Source: Microbispora sp. H11081
Lineage (GTDB): Bacteria; Actinomycetota; Actinomycetes; Streptosporangiales; Streptosporangiaceae
Length of the DNA: 64,000 nt
NCBI RefSeq assembly: GCF_012999535.1
Contig: NZ_JABBWV010000016.1
Coordinates: 1 to 64,000, forward strand
Direction: 5' to 3'
Shown here: positions 8,140 through 17,877 of the stretch, one piece after another
Position numbering within the stretch: position 1 is the first letter of the stretch
How the letters are laid out: each line of letters begins with the position of its first letter
Made by a program: the position numbers and the translations under genes
The notes under the pieces: model-generated
What the model was told of the DNA's origin: nothing
What the model saw: only the letters and a program-made list of their open reading frames with translations
Database searches by the model: none

Positions 8140-9297
8140 ATGGCCGCATCCCTCACAGTGCCCGCGCCCGCCTCCGCTCGCCCTTCGAGCCGGGGTCGCC
8201 GGACCGGCTGGATCGCCGACGTCGCGCTCGCCGCTCTCACCGTGGTCCTCTTCGTGGCCGTCGCCCTCGCCACCGGCGTACGGCGACCATGGGACGGCGT
8301 TATCCCAGTCGCCCTTGTCCTCGGCGCGCTCCTGCTCGTCCGGCGCCGGTGGCCGATGACCGTGCTGCTGCTGTCGGTCGCCGCCGTCTTCGCCTACCAC
8401 TGGGGGCATCCGTCGCCCGCCGGGTGGATCTGGCCGGTGGCGGCGGCCTACTTCACCGCGGCCGCCGCCTCCCGCACGCGCTGGGTGGTCGCCGTCGGCG
8501 TCGCCCAGCTCGTCTACTCCGCCGTCGACGCCTCGGGGATCGCCGGCCGGAACCTGACCCGCTACCTCGTCCACACCCTCGGCGAGGGGCTGCTGCTCGC
8601 GGCCCTCGTCGCGGCGGGACTCGCCTACGCCGCGTCGCTGCGGCGGCGCGACCTGCTGCGGGAGGCCGAGTATCGCGCCCGCGCCGCGGAGGAGCGCCTG
8701 AGCGTCGCCCGCGAGGTGCACGACATCGTCGCGCACACGCTGGCCGTCGTCGGCGTCCACCTCAACGTCGCCGCCGACACCCTGCGGGAGGAGCCGGCCG
8801 AGGCGGCCGCCGCGCTGGGCCTGGCCCAGGACGTCAGGAACCGGGCGATGAAGGACCTCAACGCGCTCATCGCCGTCCTGCGGGAGGACCCCGCCGGCAC
8901 CGCGCCCCAGCCCGACGCGTCCTCCATCGGCGTGCTCGTCGCGGACGCCCGCGCCGCCGGGCTCGACGTCACCCTTCACGAACACGGGGACCTGTCCACG
9001 ATCCCAGCGACCGCCTCCGTCGCGGTTCACCGCATCGTGCAGGAGGCCCTCGCCAACACGCTCAGGCATTCGGGGGCCACCATGGCCGAGGTGACGGTCG
9101 ATCGCCGCCCGCGTTCGGTCACGGTCGAGATCGCCGACGACGGCAAGGGCGATCCATCCGGCGGCGTCACCGAGGGAAACGGCCTCACCGGCATGCGCGA
9201 GCGGGTGCGCGCCCTCGGCGGGACGCTCACCGCCGGTCCTGCGCCGACAGGCTTCGCCGTGCGGGCCGAGATCCCTGTGGCAGGCTCACCGGAGTGA
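8140..9297 (+). CDS. NarL/DesK-type sensor histidine kinase
   Basis: About 385 aa. Four or five membrane segments in the first 165 residues, then a HisKA_3 dimerisation block with the phospho-acceptor H194 (AREVHDIVAHTL) and a HATPase domain (IVQEALANTLRHSG, then GNGLTGMRERV). It autophosphorylates on a signal sensed at the membrane and passes the phosphate to the next gene's product. ATG at 8140 with GAAAGGG upstream was preferred; an in-frame GTG at 8059 preceded by GGAGGA would add 27 residues. Its TGA overlaps the regulator's GTG by 4 bases, so the two are translationally coupled. Confidence 0.88.
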   Translation: MAASLTVPAPASARPSSRGRRTGWIADVALAALTVVLFVAVALATGVRRPWDGVIPVALVLGALLLVRRRWPMTVLLLSVAAVFAYHWGHPSPAGWIWPVAAAYFTAAAASRTRWVVAVGVAQLVYSAVDASGIAGRNLTRYLVHTLGEGLLLAALVAAGLAYAASLRRRDLLREAEYRARAAEERLSVAREVHDIVAHTLAVVGVHLNVAADTLREEPAEAAAALGLAQDVRNRAMKDLNALIAVLREDPAGTAPQPDASSIGVLVADARAAGLDVTLHEHGDLSTIPATASVAVHRIVQEALANTLRHSGATMAEVTVDRRPRSVTVEIADDGKGDPSGGVTEGNGLTGMRERVRALGGTLTAGPAPTGFAVRAEIPVAGSPE

Positions 9298-9950
9298 CGA
9301 TCAGAGTGCTCCTCGCCGACGACCAGGCGCTCGTACGCGCGGGCTTCCGCAGCCTGCTGGCCCGCACGCGGGACGTGGCCGTCGTCGGGGAGGCCGCCGA
9401 CGGCGCCGAGGCCGTGCGGCTGGCCGAGAGCACCCGCCCCGACGTCGTCCTCATGGACATCCGCATGCCGGGTACGGACGGCATCACGGCCACCCGGAGC
9501 ATCGTCGAGGGCCAGGACTGCCGGGTCGTCATCCTCACCACCTTCGACACCGACGAGCACGTCTTCGCCGCTCTGCGGGCCGGAGCCAGCGGTTTCCTGA
9601 CCAAGGACGTCGAACCGGCCGAGCTGCGCCGCGCGGTGACCGCAGTGGCCGCCGGCGACGCGCTCCTGTCCCCCGGGGTCACCCGCCGCGTCATCGAGCG
9701 GTTCGCCCGGCGGCAGGACCTCGCGCCCGACGCCGGGAAGCGGCTGGACGCCCTCACCACACGTGAGCTGGAGGTGGTGCGGCTCGTCGCGCTCGGCATG
9801 TCCAACGGCGAGATCGCCGAGCGCCTCGTCATCAGCCCTCTGACCGCCAAGACCCACGTCACCAGGGCCATAGCCAAGCTGGACGTCCGCGACCGGGTCC
9901 AGCTCGTCATCCTCGCCTACGAGAGCGGCCTGGTACGCCCCGGTGGCTAA
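9294..9950 (+). CDS. NarL/FixJ-type response regulator
   Basis: 218 aa. Receiver domain with the acidic pair D9-D10, phospho-acceptor D55 (VVLMDIRMPG) and K104 (FLTKD), then a LuxR-type helix-turn-helix (LTTRELEVVRLVALGMSNGE, then HVTRAIAKL). GTG start inside GTGA, overlapping the kinase stop. It is the cognate DNA-binding partner of the upstream kinase. Targets are not evident; no transporter or export gene is attached to the pair. Confidence 0.9.
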   Translation: MTIRVLLADDQALVRAGFRSLLARTRDVAVVGEAADGAEAVRLAESTRPDVVLMDIRMPGTDGITATRSIVEGQDCRVVILTTFDTDEHVFAALRAGASGFLTKDVEPAELRRAVTAVAAGDALLSPGVTRRVIERFARRQDLAPDAGKRLDALTTRELEVVRLVALGMSNGEIAERLVISPLTAKTHVTRAIAKLDVRDRVQLVILAYESGLVRPGG

Positions 9951-9992
9951 GGCCTCGGGCCGTCGTGGTGCCGGATCCGATGCCCGCCCGCC

Positions 9993-10928
9993 TCACAGCG
10001 AGGTCGGCAGCGGCCCACCGTGCCAGGCCATCGCGTCGCCGAAGGCGGCGAAGAGATCGACCTCGCCGCCTTCGGCCTCGGCGTAGGCGCGGTGCAGGTT
10101 GAGCACCAGGCGCTCGGCGTCCGCCCATCCGGCGAACTCGCCCAGGTCGGCGGCCTGCGCGGCGGCCAGCGGGGTGAGCCCGTTCTCACGTCCTGCCTGG
10201 GCGGTGTCGAGGACGAAGCGGTAGTACCGCTCGTGCGCCGCCAGCACGTCCGGTAGATCCGACGCCGTTGCGAGCGGCCCATGTCCCGGCACGACGTGCT
10301 CGGGTTCGAAGGCGGCCAGCCAGTCCAGCGACCGCAACGCCCCCTCGACCGACCCCATCAGCACCATCGGGGTGAGGCCGTTGAACAGCAGATCCCCCGC
10401 GAACAGCACGCGCTCGCCGGGAAGCCACGCCACCACGTCCCCGGGGGTGTGGGCGGCGTGACCGGGATGCCGCAGTTCGACCCGGCGCTTCCCCAGATGG
10501 ACGGTCAGCTCGGAGGAGAAGACCACCGTCGGTGGGCGGCGCGTCACATGTCCCCAGTCGGGCACCGGAGTCCATATCGGCGGACATCCGTCGATGAGCG
10601 GATCGGCCAGCAACGCCTCTCTCATCGCCGCGTGCCCGAAGACGACCGTGTCGTCAGGAAGCAGGCTGTTGCCGTAGCAGTGGTCCCCGTGCTGATGGGT
10701 GTTCACCGCCATCCGGACCGGGGCGCCGCCGGTCGCCGCGGCGACCGCGCCGAGGAACCGCCGGGTGCGTGCCTCGGTCGCGCAGGTGTCGACGATCAGG
10801 ACCCCGTCGTCGTCCGCCACGGCTCCGGCGTTGTTCAGCCACCATGTGCCGTCCGGCTGCACCCACGCGAAGATCCCCTGCGCCACCTCGTGCAACCTGG
10901 CTTCGCCGGTCCGCTCCATCATGCTCAC
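9993..10928 (-). CDS. Metallo-beta-lactamase-fold hydrolase
   Basis: 311 aa. The metal motif THQHGDH is at residues 77-83, followed by HTPGD, FAGDLLF and VPGHGP, the further ligand positions of the family. Such enzymes bind two metal ions, usually zinc, and hydrolyse esters, thioesters, lactones or sulfates; the substrate here cannot be named. There is no signal peptide, so it is probably cytoplasmic. The first codons are GTG AGC ATG ATG, with GAGGGGG just upstream, so the start may be 6-9 bases later. It ends 42 bp from the convergent response-regulator gene. Confidence 0.85.
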   Translation of the reverse strand: MSMMERTGEARLHEVAQGIFAWVQPDGTWWLNNAGAVADDDGVLIVDTCATEARTRRFLGAVAAATGGAPVRMAVNTHQHGDHCYGNSLLPDDTVVFGHAAMREALLADPLIDGCPPIWTPVPDWGHVTRRPPTVVFSSELTVHLGKRRVELRHPGHAAHTPGDVVAWLPGERVLFAGDLLFNGLTPMVLMGSVEGALRSLDWLAAFEPEHVVPGHGPLATASDLPDVLAAHERYYRFVLDTAQAGRENGLTPLAAAQAADLGEFAGWADAERLVLNLHRAYAEAEGGEVDLFAAFGDAMAWHGGPLPTSL

Positions 10929-10996
10929 TCATCCCCCTCGTCCGCTGGTGACCAGGGGACCTTACCGACAGGGCCGGTGCGCGCCGTCACCACGGG

Positions 10997-11887
10997 TCAG
11001 CCGGTGAGGAAGACCTGGCGCTCCGCGGCTCTGTCGTCGAACGCCTCCAGGCGGGCCTGCCCCTCGTCGGCGAGGACGTCCAGCATGGTGTGCAGCAGCG
11101 CGGTGCACAAAACCACGGGACCGGCGTGGGAGTCGAACGCGAAGTCCGAGCTCACCGGGGCCGGCAGGACCTCGTCCGCCAGTTCGGCGAGCCGGCCCAC
11201 CGGCTGGTCGGTGACGAGGGCGACCTTCAGCCGGACGCGCCGCGCCCAGAGGAGCCCTTCCGCCAGCTCACGCGGGTAGCGCGGCAGGCCGATGGCGAGC
11301 ACCCATTCCGCGCCCGACTCCGCCGCCCTGCCCAGCCGGTCCTCCAGGACCGAGCCCGGCACGTCCAGCACGCGTACGTCAGGGAGCACCTTCTCGGCGA
11401 GGTAGCCGAACAGATGCGCGAGCGGCGCGGAGATCCGCAGTCCCATGACCAGGAGCGGGCTCGACCTGGCCAGGCTTCCTGCTACCCGCCGGAGCTGGGC
11501 GGGATCCGCGAGGCCGTCGCGCAGCCGCTCCAGGTCGCGGATCTCGGAGTTGACGAGCTCCTGGATCTCGTTGAGCCGGCCGGCCGAGGTGTCCGGCGGC
11601 TGCTCGGCGAACACGGACATGCGCAGCGCATCCCGGAACTCGGGGAACCCGCGGAACCCGAGCGCGGCGGCGAAGCGGGTGACCGACGGCTGGCTGACTC
11701 CGGCGCGCTCGGCGAGGTCCGCGCTGGTGAAGAAGACGGCCTCCTGCGCGTTGTCCAGCAGGTAGCGCGCGATCCTGCGCTGGGACGGAGAGAACCGGTG
11801 GCCGGCGAAGAGCGCCCGCAGGTTCGCGGCGATCCGGGAGGCGTCCAGCACGGCGAGCGATCGGCCTGTCTCCGGGACGTTCCTCAT
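10997..11887 (-). CDS. MurR/RpiR-family regulator with SIS domain
   Basis: 296 aa. N-terminal RpiR helix-turn-helix (residues about 20-95: FSPSQRRIARYLLDNAQEAV, then AERAGVSQPSVTRFAAALGF) and a C-terminal SIS sugar-isomerase fold (about 130-270). Members sense phosphosugars or related metabolites and usually control neighbouring catabolic genes. Here it is the last of a minus-strand run and no sugar-phosphate gene adjoins it, so the target is open; the upstream carboxypeptidase or downstream metallo-hydrolase are possible. ATG with GGGAA about 10 bases upstream. Confidence 0.88.
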   Translation of the reverse strand: MRNVPETGRSLAVLDASRIAANLRALFAGHRFSPSQRRIARYLLDNAQEAVFFTSADLAERAGVSQPSVTRFAAALGFRGFPEFRDALRMSVFAEQPPDTSAGRLNEIQELVNSEIRDLERLRDGLADPAQLRRVAGSLARSSPLLVMGLRISAPLAHLFGYLAEKVLPDVRVLDVPGSVLEDRLGRAAESGAEWVLAIGLPRYPRELAEGLLWARRVRLKVALVTDQPVGRLAELADEVLPAPVSSDFAFDSHAGPVVLCTALLHTMLDVLADEGQARLEAFDDRAAERQVFLTG

Positions 11888-11983
11888 CGTGGAACACTTC
11901 CCTTCCTCGTGGAGTGAGGGGACCTGCCTCCTGGGCCGGCCGCCTTACTCATGAATCGTGGAGCGCCCGCCGGGTGCAACGCC

Positions 11984-12013
11984 GCCGGGCGGCCCCCGTG
12001 GGGACCGCCCGGC
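11984..12013 (-). terminator. Hairpin downstream of the carboxypeptidase gene
   Basis: GCCGGGCGG-C-CCCC pairs with GGGG-A-CCGCCCGGC around GT, 25 bp past the carboxypeptidase stop and before the RpiR gene. There is no U-tract, as is common in high-GC actinobacteria. Confidence 0.6.
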
Positions 12014-12037
12014 TTCGCCGCTGCTGAGTGACGTCGG

Positions 12038-13498
12038 TCAGCTCTTCGGGCCGTTGCCGTTGAACCTCGTCTTGCACTGCTGCAGCCGCACGTCCACCTG
12101 CTCGCCCCTGTCGACGGTCACGTGCACCGTCTCGAGCACCTCGCCCGTCGGGCGGGCGCAGGTCAGCGTCCAGCTCTCCTTGACGAAGTTGCCCGGCCCG
12201 GTGGCGACGACCCCGGTCTCGGTGTACGCCGGGACCGGTCGTACGGACGGGTTGACGTGCCACTCGAACTTGCCGTTGGTCGGCGCGACCAGCGTCGACT
12301 CCAGGTGGGTGGGAACCCGCTGCGGCGGGTCAAGGACGTTGCCCGCCTGCCTGATCGGCGCGGTCCACAGGTCGAAGTCCTTGGTGATCTTCAGGACCGC
12401 GCCCTTCGGCGCCTTGCCGGTGATGACGGAGTGCCCGGCCGGGTCGGCCGCGTACTCCAGGGCCACCATGAACGCCTCGCGGTTCGACTTGCCCTCGTAG
12501 CGACCGGTGCCCGTGTAGTCCTCGATCACCTCGGGATAGGTGTTGTTGGTCGACTGGGTCCGCATGATCTCGAAGGTGAACCCGAGGCCGCGGGTCGCGT
12601 AGTACGACCAGTCCGGGGTCTCCCCGGTCGTCTCGTAGTCGTAGCCCGACTTCATGCCGGTGTAGCCGTTCTTGGCCGCCATCGCGTCGGTCAGGGCGGC
12701 GTAGACGGCCTCGTCCGGGGCGTCGCCCGCGCGCTTCTCCAGCGGCGGACGGAGGAGGGTGTGGCCGGAGGTGTGGTTCGTGATCAGGACCGTGACCTGG
12801 TTGTTCTTGGTCAGGTCCATGATGTTCTGCACTTCGGGCTCGGAGCCGGGGCCCGGCCCGCGGTTCGTCGCGTTCGAGCCGGCGTTGCTGCCCCAGCCGA
12901 AGGGGTAGTTGCGGTTGATGTCGACGCCGCCGCTGCTCGCGCACGTCGGGGAGACACCGCAGCTCGTACGCCGGTTGATGAGGAAGCCGTCGACGTTGAC
13001 GACCGGCACGAAGATGACCCGCGCCTGGTCGAGCAGGCGCGTGACCTGGGGGTCCTTGCCGTCGTTGTTGACCAGGTCGTAGGCGAACTCCAGCGTGTGC
13101 TCCCCGGAGGGCCACTCGTTGCCGTGGTGCATGCCCATCATGAACAGGACCGGCTTGCCGTCGGCGGCGTCGACGTCGTGGCTGACCTCGATGCCGTACA
13201 CCTCCCGGCCCTGGCGGGTCTTGTGCGGCAGCGTGATGTGCTTGACGACGCCGGGGTGCTCGGCGCTGAGCGCGAGCATCTCGTTGTTGTAGTCGGTGAT
13301 GGTCCGGTAGGTGGTCCGCCCGCTGGGCAGGCTCGGCGCCTCCTGCTGGACGACGGCCTGGCTGTCCGCCTGCGTGGCGGCGCCGGCACCCGCGGCCGGA
13401 GCGACGAGAGTCGCCAGGAAACCGGCGCCGAGCGCCAGCGCGAGTACGCGTTTCCGGGCGGCAGAGGCAGTGGAGGGGGACGTGCCTCCTGAAGACAT
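12038..13498 (-). CDS. Secreted M14-family zinc carboxypeptidase
   Basis: 486 aa. Signal peptide up to about residue 41 (ALALGAGFLATLVAPAAGAG), then a peptidase M14 domain: zinc ligands in HHGNEWPSGE (H125, E128), a later VLITNHTSG with the third histidine, the substrate-binding DINRNYPFGW, and FTFEIMRT carrying the catalytic glutamate. It should remove C-terminal residues from peptides outside the cell. About 100 C-terminal residues form a beta-rich extension with two cysteines. The ATG at 13498 has GAGAAAGG upstream; the frame is open further but without a start signal. Confidence 0.88.
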   Translation of the reverse strand: MSSGGTSPSTASAARKRVLALALGAGFLATLVAPAAGAGAATQADSQAVVQQEAPSLPSGRTTYRTITDYNNEMLALSAEHPGVVKHITLPHKTRQGREVYGIEVSHDVDAADGKPVLFMMGMHHGNEWPSGEHTLEFAYDLVNNDGKDPQVTRLLDQARVIFVPVVNVDGFLINRRTSCGVSPTCASSGGVDINRNYPFGWGSNAGSNATNRGPGPGSEPEVQNIMDLTKNNQVTVLITNHTSGHTLLRPPLEKRAGDAPDEAVYAALTDAMAAKNGYTGMKSGYDYETTGETPDWSYYATRGLGFTFEIMRTQSTNNTYPEVIEDYTGTGRYEGKSNREAFMVALEYAADPAGHSVITGKAPKGAVLKITKDFDLWTAPIRQAGNVLDPPQRVPTHLESTLVAPTNGKFEWHVNPSVRPVPAYTETGVVATGPGNFVKESWTLTCARPTGEVLETVHVTVDRGEQVDVRLQQCKTRFNGNGPKS

Positions 13499-14132
13499 GC
13501 TGAAACCTTTCTCAGCCACGGAAGAGCGGGAAACGCGAGAGCTTCCTTTTCTCCGAGCCGTCTTTCGGCAGCGCGCGACATCCCCCGACTGTCGCTGACT
13601 GCAAATTTTCAGTAAGTCTGCGCGTTGAATGTTCACCTGTCAACTGCTGATCGTCGGCCTTCTCCGCACATCCGGGAAACGCGCGAGTGATTTCCGCACG
13701 CTGGACGAAATCCCGAGGTGCGAGAACGTCCTGCTCTCCCCCGCGCCGCCCCACGACGCGCCGCAGGGGCGCGGGAAGCTCCAAGGCGAAGGCACTCCGA
13801 GGGCCGGGGGCGCGGCTTCGCGCTCGCGGCGGCGTCGCCCGTCCCCCTCCTGGCCGACGCGCGCCCGCTCGACGCACATCGGAAGCCACACTCGACGCGC
13901 ATCGGGAAAGAGGGCTCATCCGCGCGGGCTCGGCGAAATCACCAGACCGCGCTTCACTCCATCACCGACCGTGTTGTAAATGCCTTTGTCGATGACGACC
14001 AGGCAGCTGGTTAATTTTCCGGCAGGACAGCGCACAGACGTTCGTTGACTCGGCATCTGTCATTCACCTGTCGTTTCGCCGTTTTCCGAAACGGTGAGCG
14101 GAGAGCCCCGGGCCGGCGCGGTCGCGTCGCGT
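13499..14132. other. Intergenic region, 634 bp
   Basis: No convincing gene on either strand. It holds the carboxypeptidase promoter and leader (an AT-richer patch, CTGCAAATTTTCAG, near 13600) and the 3' flank of the PQQ-propeller gene. Frames open here have no ribosome sites and no recognisable motif. Confidence 0.6.
14079..14094 (-). terminator. Short hairpin after the PQQ-propeller gene
   Basis: CCGTTT-TCCG-AAACGG about 40 bp past the stop on the minus strand. The stem has only six pairs; a weak terminator at best. Confidence 0.35.
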
Positions 14133-16082
14133 TCACCTCTCCCCGGTGTCGACGTAGATCACCGCGTGCTTCACGGCCACCGGGGTCCACGGCACGATGA
14201 CGACAACGCCGTTCCGTTCGAAGACCCGTGCGTCCTCTCCGTCCGTGCCGTACTCCTGCGGCAACTCCGCCACCTCCTCCGCCTTGCCGGTGGCCGCGTC
14301 CAGGCGTACGAGCCGGGGAGGAAGCACGCGCCGGTCGCCGGCCTCCAGGGCGAGCAGGCCGTGCTCGTCGGCGCGGACGGGGGTCAGCATGCCGGGCGTC
14401 GTGCCGGACGACTGCCACACCTGCCTGCCGGTCTTGATGTCGAGGGCGAGGATCGCGTTGCCGGAACGCCCCGCTCCCGGCACGTTCTCAGGGAACGTCG
14501 CGAGGTAGAGGCGGTCGCCGTGCACCGCGTAGCGGCGCTGCTCGAACATCCCGTCCACGAACGCCACCTTGTTCATGGCGAGCATGTCCACCTTGCCGGT
14601 CGTGAACTCGCTGACCTTGCGGCCTCCGTCGTCGAGGACGGTGACGGTGTTCTTGTCGCCGTTCTCCTGGTTGACGATCAGCGGGTCGGCCGACAACATC
14701 GTGCTCATCAGCCGCAGATCACCCATTTTGTACTGCCATCCGGCCTTGCCGGTCTTCGGGTCGAGCACCAGCACGACGCCGGAATCTCCTCGGACGAAGC
14801 ATTCGAGGAGCAGGGCCACCCGCGCCGCCGCCGCGTTCACGTCCTTCACGTGGCAGCCGTCGGGGAACTGGAAGGTCCACCGCTTGCCGCCGTCGGACAG
14901 CCGGTAGCCGGACAGCACGCGATTCGCGTAGACCACGGCCATGTCACCCGCGCTCATGATGCGGGGCGTGATGAGCAGGTTCGCCAGCCGGGACTTCTCC
15001 GCCGGGATCTTGATCTTCCACGTGATCTTCCCCGTCGCGGTGTCGATGCCGGCCAGGTGGTCGCACAACTGCCCGCTGCCGTACGCCACGGCGCCCTTGC
15101 CGCTCGCCAGGTCCGGTGTGGCGCCGCAGAGCTGCTCGCCGGGCGAGGGCGTGCCCCAGGCGCGCTTGCCCGAGGCCAGGTCGTAGGCGAGCACCCCGTC
15201 CCGCTGCACCCGGATCACCGTCGAGTCGCCGAGCCAGCTCGCGAACGCGAGCCCCTGGGTGAAGTCCATGCTGTCGGCGTTCGCGAGCGGGACCGACCAC
15301 TCCTTGCCGCCGCCGGATCCGGTGGCGGAGCCTCCGCGCGCGACGAACCAGGCGGTTCCCGCGCCCACCGCGAGCAGCACCACCAGCCCGAGCGCGACGA
15401 ACAGCGGCGTGGCGCCCCTGCGCCGGGACGTAGGCGGCTGTGGCTGTAGCGTGGGTCCCTGCGCGGGATGTACGGGAGCCGCGTAGCCCTGCTGCCCCGG
15501 GTACTGCTGCCCCGGGTACCCCTGGCCCGCGTAGCCATGGCCTGGATATCCCTGACCGGCGTAACCCTGTCCCGGATAGCCCTGCCCCGGATATCCCTGA
15601 CTCGGCTGACCGTACGGAGCCGGGGCCGCGGGGGCGCCCGGACCCCAGGGCGCGGCCTGACCGGGTGGGCCAGGCTGGCCGTACGTGGGAGGGGTCTGCG
15701 GGCCCGGACCGGCCTGACCGGGCGGGGACGCGCCCCACGGCCCCTGACCACCCTGCTGCCCGTGCGCCTGTTGCCCATACGCGGGCCCGGGAGGCGGTGC
15801 CTGCCCATAAGCCTGCTGCCCGTACGCGGGCCCGGGAGGCGGTGCCTGCCCATAAGCCTGCTGACCCCCGTACGCCTGCTGCCCGTACGCGGGGCCGGGA
15901 GGCGGTGCCTGCCCGTACCCCTGCTGACCCCCGTACGCCTGCTGACTTGGGGCGGTGGGACTCCATCCGCCCGCTTCACCCGGATGTCCCTGGCCGGGGT
16001 GTGGCTGCTCCTGCCCGCCGGCCTGCGGCTGTGGCGGGCCGGAGCCGATGTACGGGTCTTCTCCTGCGTGCCGATCCGTCAT
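14133..16082 (-). CDS. Membrane-anchored PQQ-like beta-propeller protein with long Pro/Gly/Gln-rich cytoplasmic tail
   Basis: 649 aa. Residues 1-220 are low-complexity, with repeats of GQAPPPGPAYGQQAYG and GYPGQ type; one membrane segment at about 225-247 (FVALGLVVLLAVGAGTAWFV); the rest is an extracytoplasmic PQQ/BamB-like propeller with recurring WxF/WxxxxG blades (WTFQFPDG, GWQYKMGD, RQVWQSSG). Such domains serve as sensors or scaffolds; no catalytic site is seen. It starts 13 bp after the preceding peptidase-like gene, so the two are cotranscribed. A GGGGGA ribosome site precedes the ATG. The tail resembles those of proteins gathered by Ser/Thr kinase signalling, and a kinase gene lies just upstream; that link is inference. 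Confidence 0.8.
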   Translation of the reverse strand: MTDRHAGEDPYIGSGPPQPQAGGQEQPHPGQGHPGEAGGWSPTAPSQQAYGGQQGYGQAPPPGPAYGQQAYGGQQAYGQAPPPGPAYGQQAYGQAPPPGPAYGQQAHGQQGGQGPWGASPPGQAGPGPQTPPTYGQPGPPGQAAPWGPGAPAAPAPYGQPSQGYPGQGYPGQGYAGQGYPGHGYAGQGYPGQQYPGQQGYAAPVHPAQGPTLQPQPPTSRRRGATPLFVALGLVVLLAVGAGTAWFVARGGSATGSGGGKEWSVPLANADSMDFTQGLAFASWLGDSTVIRVQRDGVLAYDLASGKRAWGTPSPGEQLCGATPDLASGKGAVAYGSGQLCDHLAGIDTATGKITWKIKIPAEKSRLANLLITPRIMSAGDMAVVYANRVLSGYRLSDGGKRWTFQFPDGCHVKDVNAAAARVALLLECFVRGDSGVVLVLDPKTGKAGWQYKMGDLRLMSTMLSADPLIVNQENGDKNTVTVLDDGGRKVSEFTTGKVDMLAMNKVAFVDGMFEQRRYAVHGDRLYLATFPENVPGAGRSGNAILALDIKTGRQVWQSSGTTPGMLTPVRADEHGLLALEAGDRRVLPPRLVRLDAATGKAEEVAELPQEYGTDGEDARVFERNGVVVIVPWTPVAVKHAVIYVDTGER

Positions 16083-16095
16083 GGCCGTCCCCCGA

Positions 16096-17607
16096 TCACG
16101 CGAGCCGGGCGCGGACGTAGGCCGTCCACTGCCGCTCGAAGTTCGCCTTCGTCACCCCGAGCACCTGGAACAGGGCGGCCTCGCTGTCGTCGCCCGACGC
16201 CCGGTAGGCCGCGACCACGCCCTCGACCAGCTTCCGCTCGCCGTACTTCTCGGCGATGTACCGCATGGCCAGATGCCCCATGAAGTAGTAGGTGCTCGTC
16301 ATCCCCTTGTAGTCCCACTGAACGTTGTCCGGCAGCGTGCCCCCGAAGGGCATGGCGAGCCGTCCCTCCAGGTAGGCGCGGCCCTCCGGGAGCCGCCGAT
16401 CGTCGGTGACCGGCCGGTCGCGGCCGGCCATGTACTCGGCGAAGCCCTCGGTGATCCACTTCGCCCTGCCGAGGAAGCTGAAGCCGGCGCTGTCGAGCCC
16501 GGCGATCAGGGAGTGCGCCAGCTCGTGCTCGGAGATATCGGCGATTCCCTGGGTGTTATCGAAGAACTCGGTGGTCGTGTCCATCACGATGCGGGTGCCG
16601 CCGACCTTCACCGTGTCGTCTCCGACCTGCCAGCTCGGCATCGGGATGGAGACGCCGGCCTCCTCCGCCTTGGCGGTGCGGAACAGCTTGCCGAGCTGGG
16701 CCTGTCCCTCGACCAGTGCCACTACGAACCCGGACGGCACGGCGGCGTTCTGATCGCCGTTCTTGCGCCAGAAAGCGAAGTTCCTCGTGGCGGCGGCCGA
16801 GACGATCGGCGCGACGCGCCGGGCCAGGGCGGCGTCCTGCGGCCTGGCGAGGACGAGGCTGCTGCCCGCCTTGACCACCTCGATGTCCGGCCAGATGTCC
16901 CATGGTCCGGGGTAGTAGACCGTCTTCGACGCCTCGCCGCTGATCGGCGGCGGCGCGCCCGCCACCTTCGTCACGACGAGCGGCGCGTTCGGCGACGCCT
17001 TCTCGATGGTCCAGCGGTACCACTCGGCGACGGGGCGCAGGTCGATGCCGTCGAATCGGTGGACGAACGCGACGTCCTGCGTGAACTTCACGCCCCGCCC
17101 GAAACTGTCCTCGGCCCGGCCCTGGCGGCCCAGCTTCTGGTAGGACTTCTCGGCCAGCGGCATCTTGCGCAGGTTGGCGAAGACCCTCGCCTGACCGCGT
17201 ACGAGGGCGGCGTTCTCCTGGTCGAAGATCGAGGTGAACGCCTTGGCGTCGCCGGAGGCCAGCGCCCTACTGTGCCCCTCGATCAGTTTGGCGATCTCCT
17301 CGTCCTTCACGACGACCGTGTTCGGGTCGGTGACGCCGTCATCCGTGACATCGCCACCGGAGCCTCCGCCCCGCAGGACCAGGCCCACCCCTGCGCCCAC
17401 CGCGACGACGAGCACGAGGGACACGATGCCGAGAGTCACCCACAGCCCGGTCCTGCGTCCGGGAGCAGGAGGAGGAGGCGGCGGCGGAGGCTGCCACTGC
17501 CCTGGTGGCGGTCCGTACCCCCATTGCGGCGGAGGGGGCTGCGGTGCCGACTGCCACTGCGGCGGCTGAGGCGGATACTGCTGCTGATAATCGGGCCCCG
17601 TCGTCAC
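16096..17607 (-). CDS. Membrane-anchored peptidase MA-like (gluzincin) protein
   Basis: About 503 aa. Pro/Gln-rich cytoplasmic N-terminus (1-50), one membrane segment (54-77), a central lipoprotein-like domain, then a zinc-peptidase motif HELAH (H361, E362, H365) followed by WITEGFAEY with E387 as likely third ligand. This is the peptidase MA/gluzincin layout and predicts an outside-facing metallopeptidase or a relative of one. The start is taken as GTG at 17607, preceded by GGGGCGGA; another GTG at 17691 would add 28 residues that look unlike the rest. First gene of a two-gene unit with the PQQ-propeller protein. Confidence 0.75.
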   Translation of the reverse strand: MTTGPDYQQQYPPQPPQWQSAPQPPPPQWGYGPPPGQWQPPPPPPPPAPGRRTGLWVTLGIVSLVLVVAVGAGVGLVLRGGGSGGDVTDDGVTDPNTVVVKDEEIAKLIEGHSRALASGDAKAFTSIFDQENAALVRGQARVFANLRKMPLAEKSYQKLGRQGRAEDSFGRGVKFTQDVAFVHRFDGIDLRPVAEWYRWTIEKASPNAPLVVTKVAGAPPPISGEASKTVYYPGPWDIWPDIEVVKAGSSLVLARPQDAALARRVAPIVSAAATRNFAFWRKNGDQNAAVPSGFVVALVEGQAQLGKLFRTAKAEEAGVSIPMPSWQVGDDTVKVGGTRIVMDTTTEFFDNTQGIADISEHELAHSLIAGLDSAGFSFLGRAKWITEGFAEYMAGRDRPVTDDRRLPEGRAYLEGRLAMPFGGTLPDNVQWDYKGMTSTYYFMGHLAMRYIAEKYGERKLVEGVVAAYRASGDDSEAALFQVLGVTKANFERQWTAYVRARLA

Positions 17608-17877
17608 TTCCGCCCCGTAATAATCAGAGTTACCGAAAGGTGTAAAGGGTATCAGCGGCCCATAAGCGCCCACTGGAACTTTTCCCACCACACTGCGTAT
17701 TACTTCCGGATATGGCCTCTGACCAGGGATTACGTGCCGTGAGGGCGGATTACCCCGGACGTTCGCGAGCGCTCCGCACCGGTGCCGGCCATTCGCTCAA
17801 CCAGCGATTCCGCGACGAGAGCCGAATGGAACGATCCACTTTCCGGAGTGCGGAAAGAAAACGCACCGGTCTGCTCG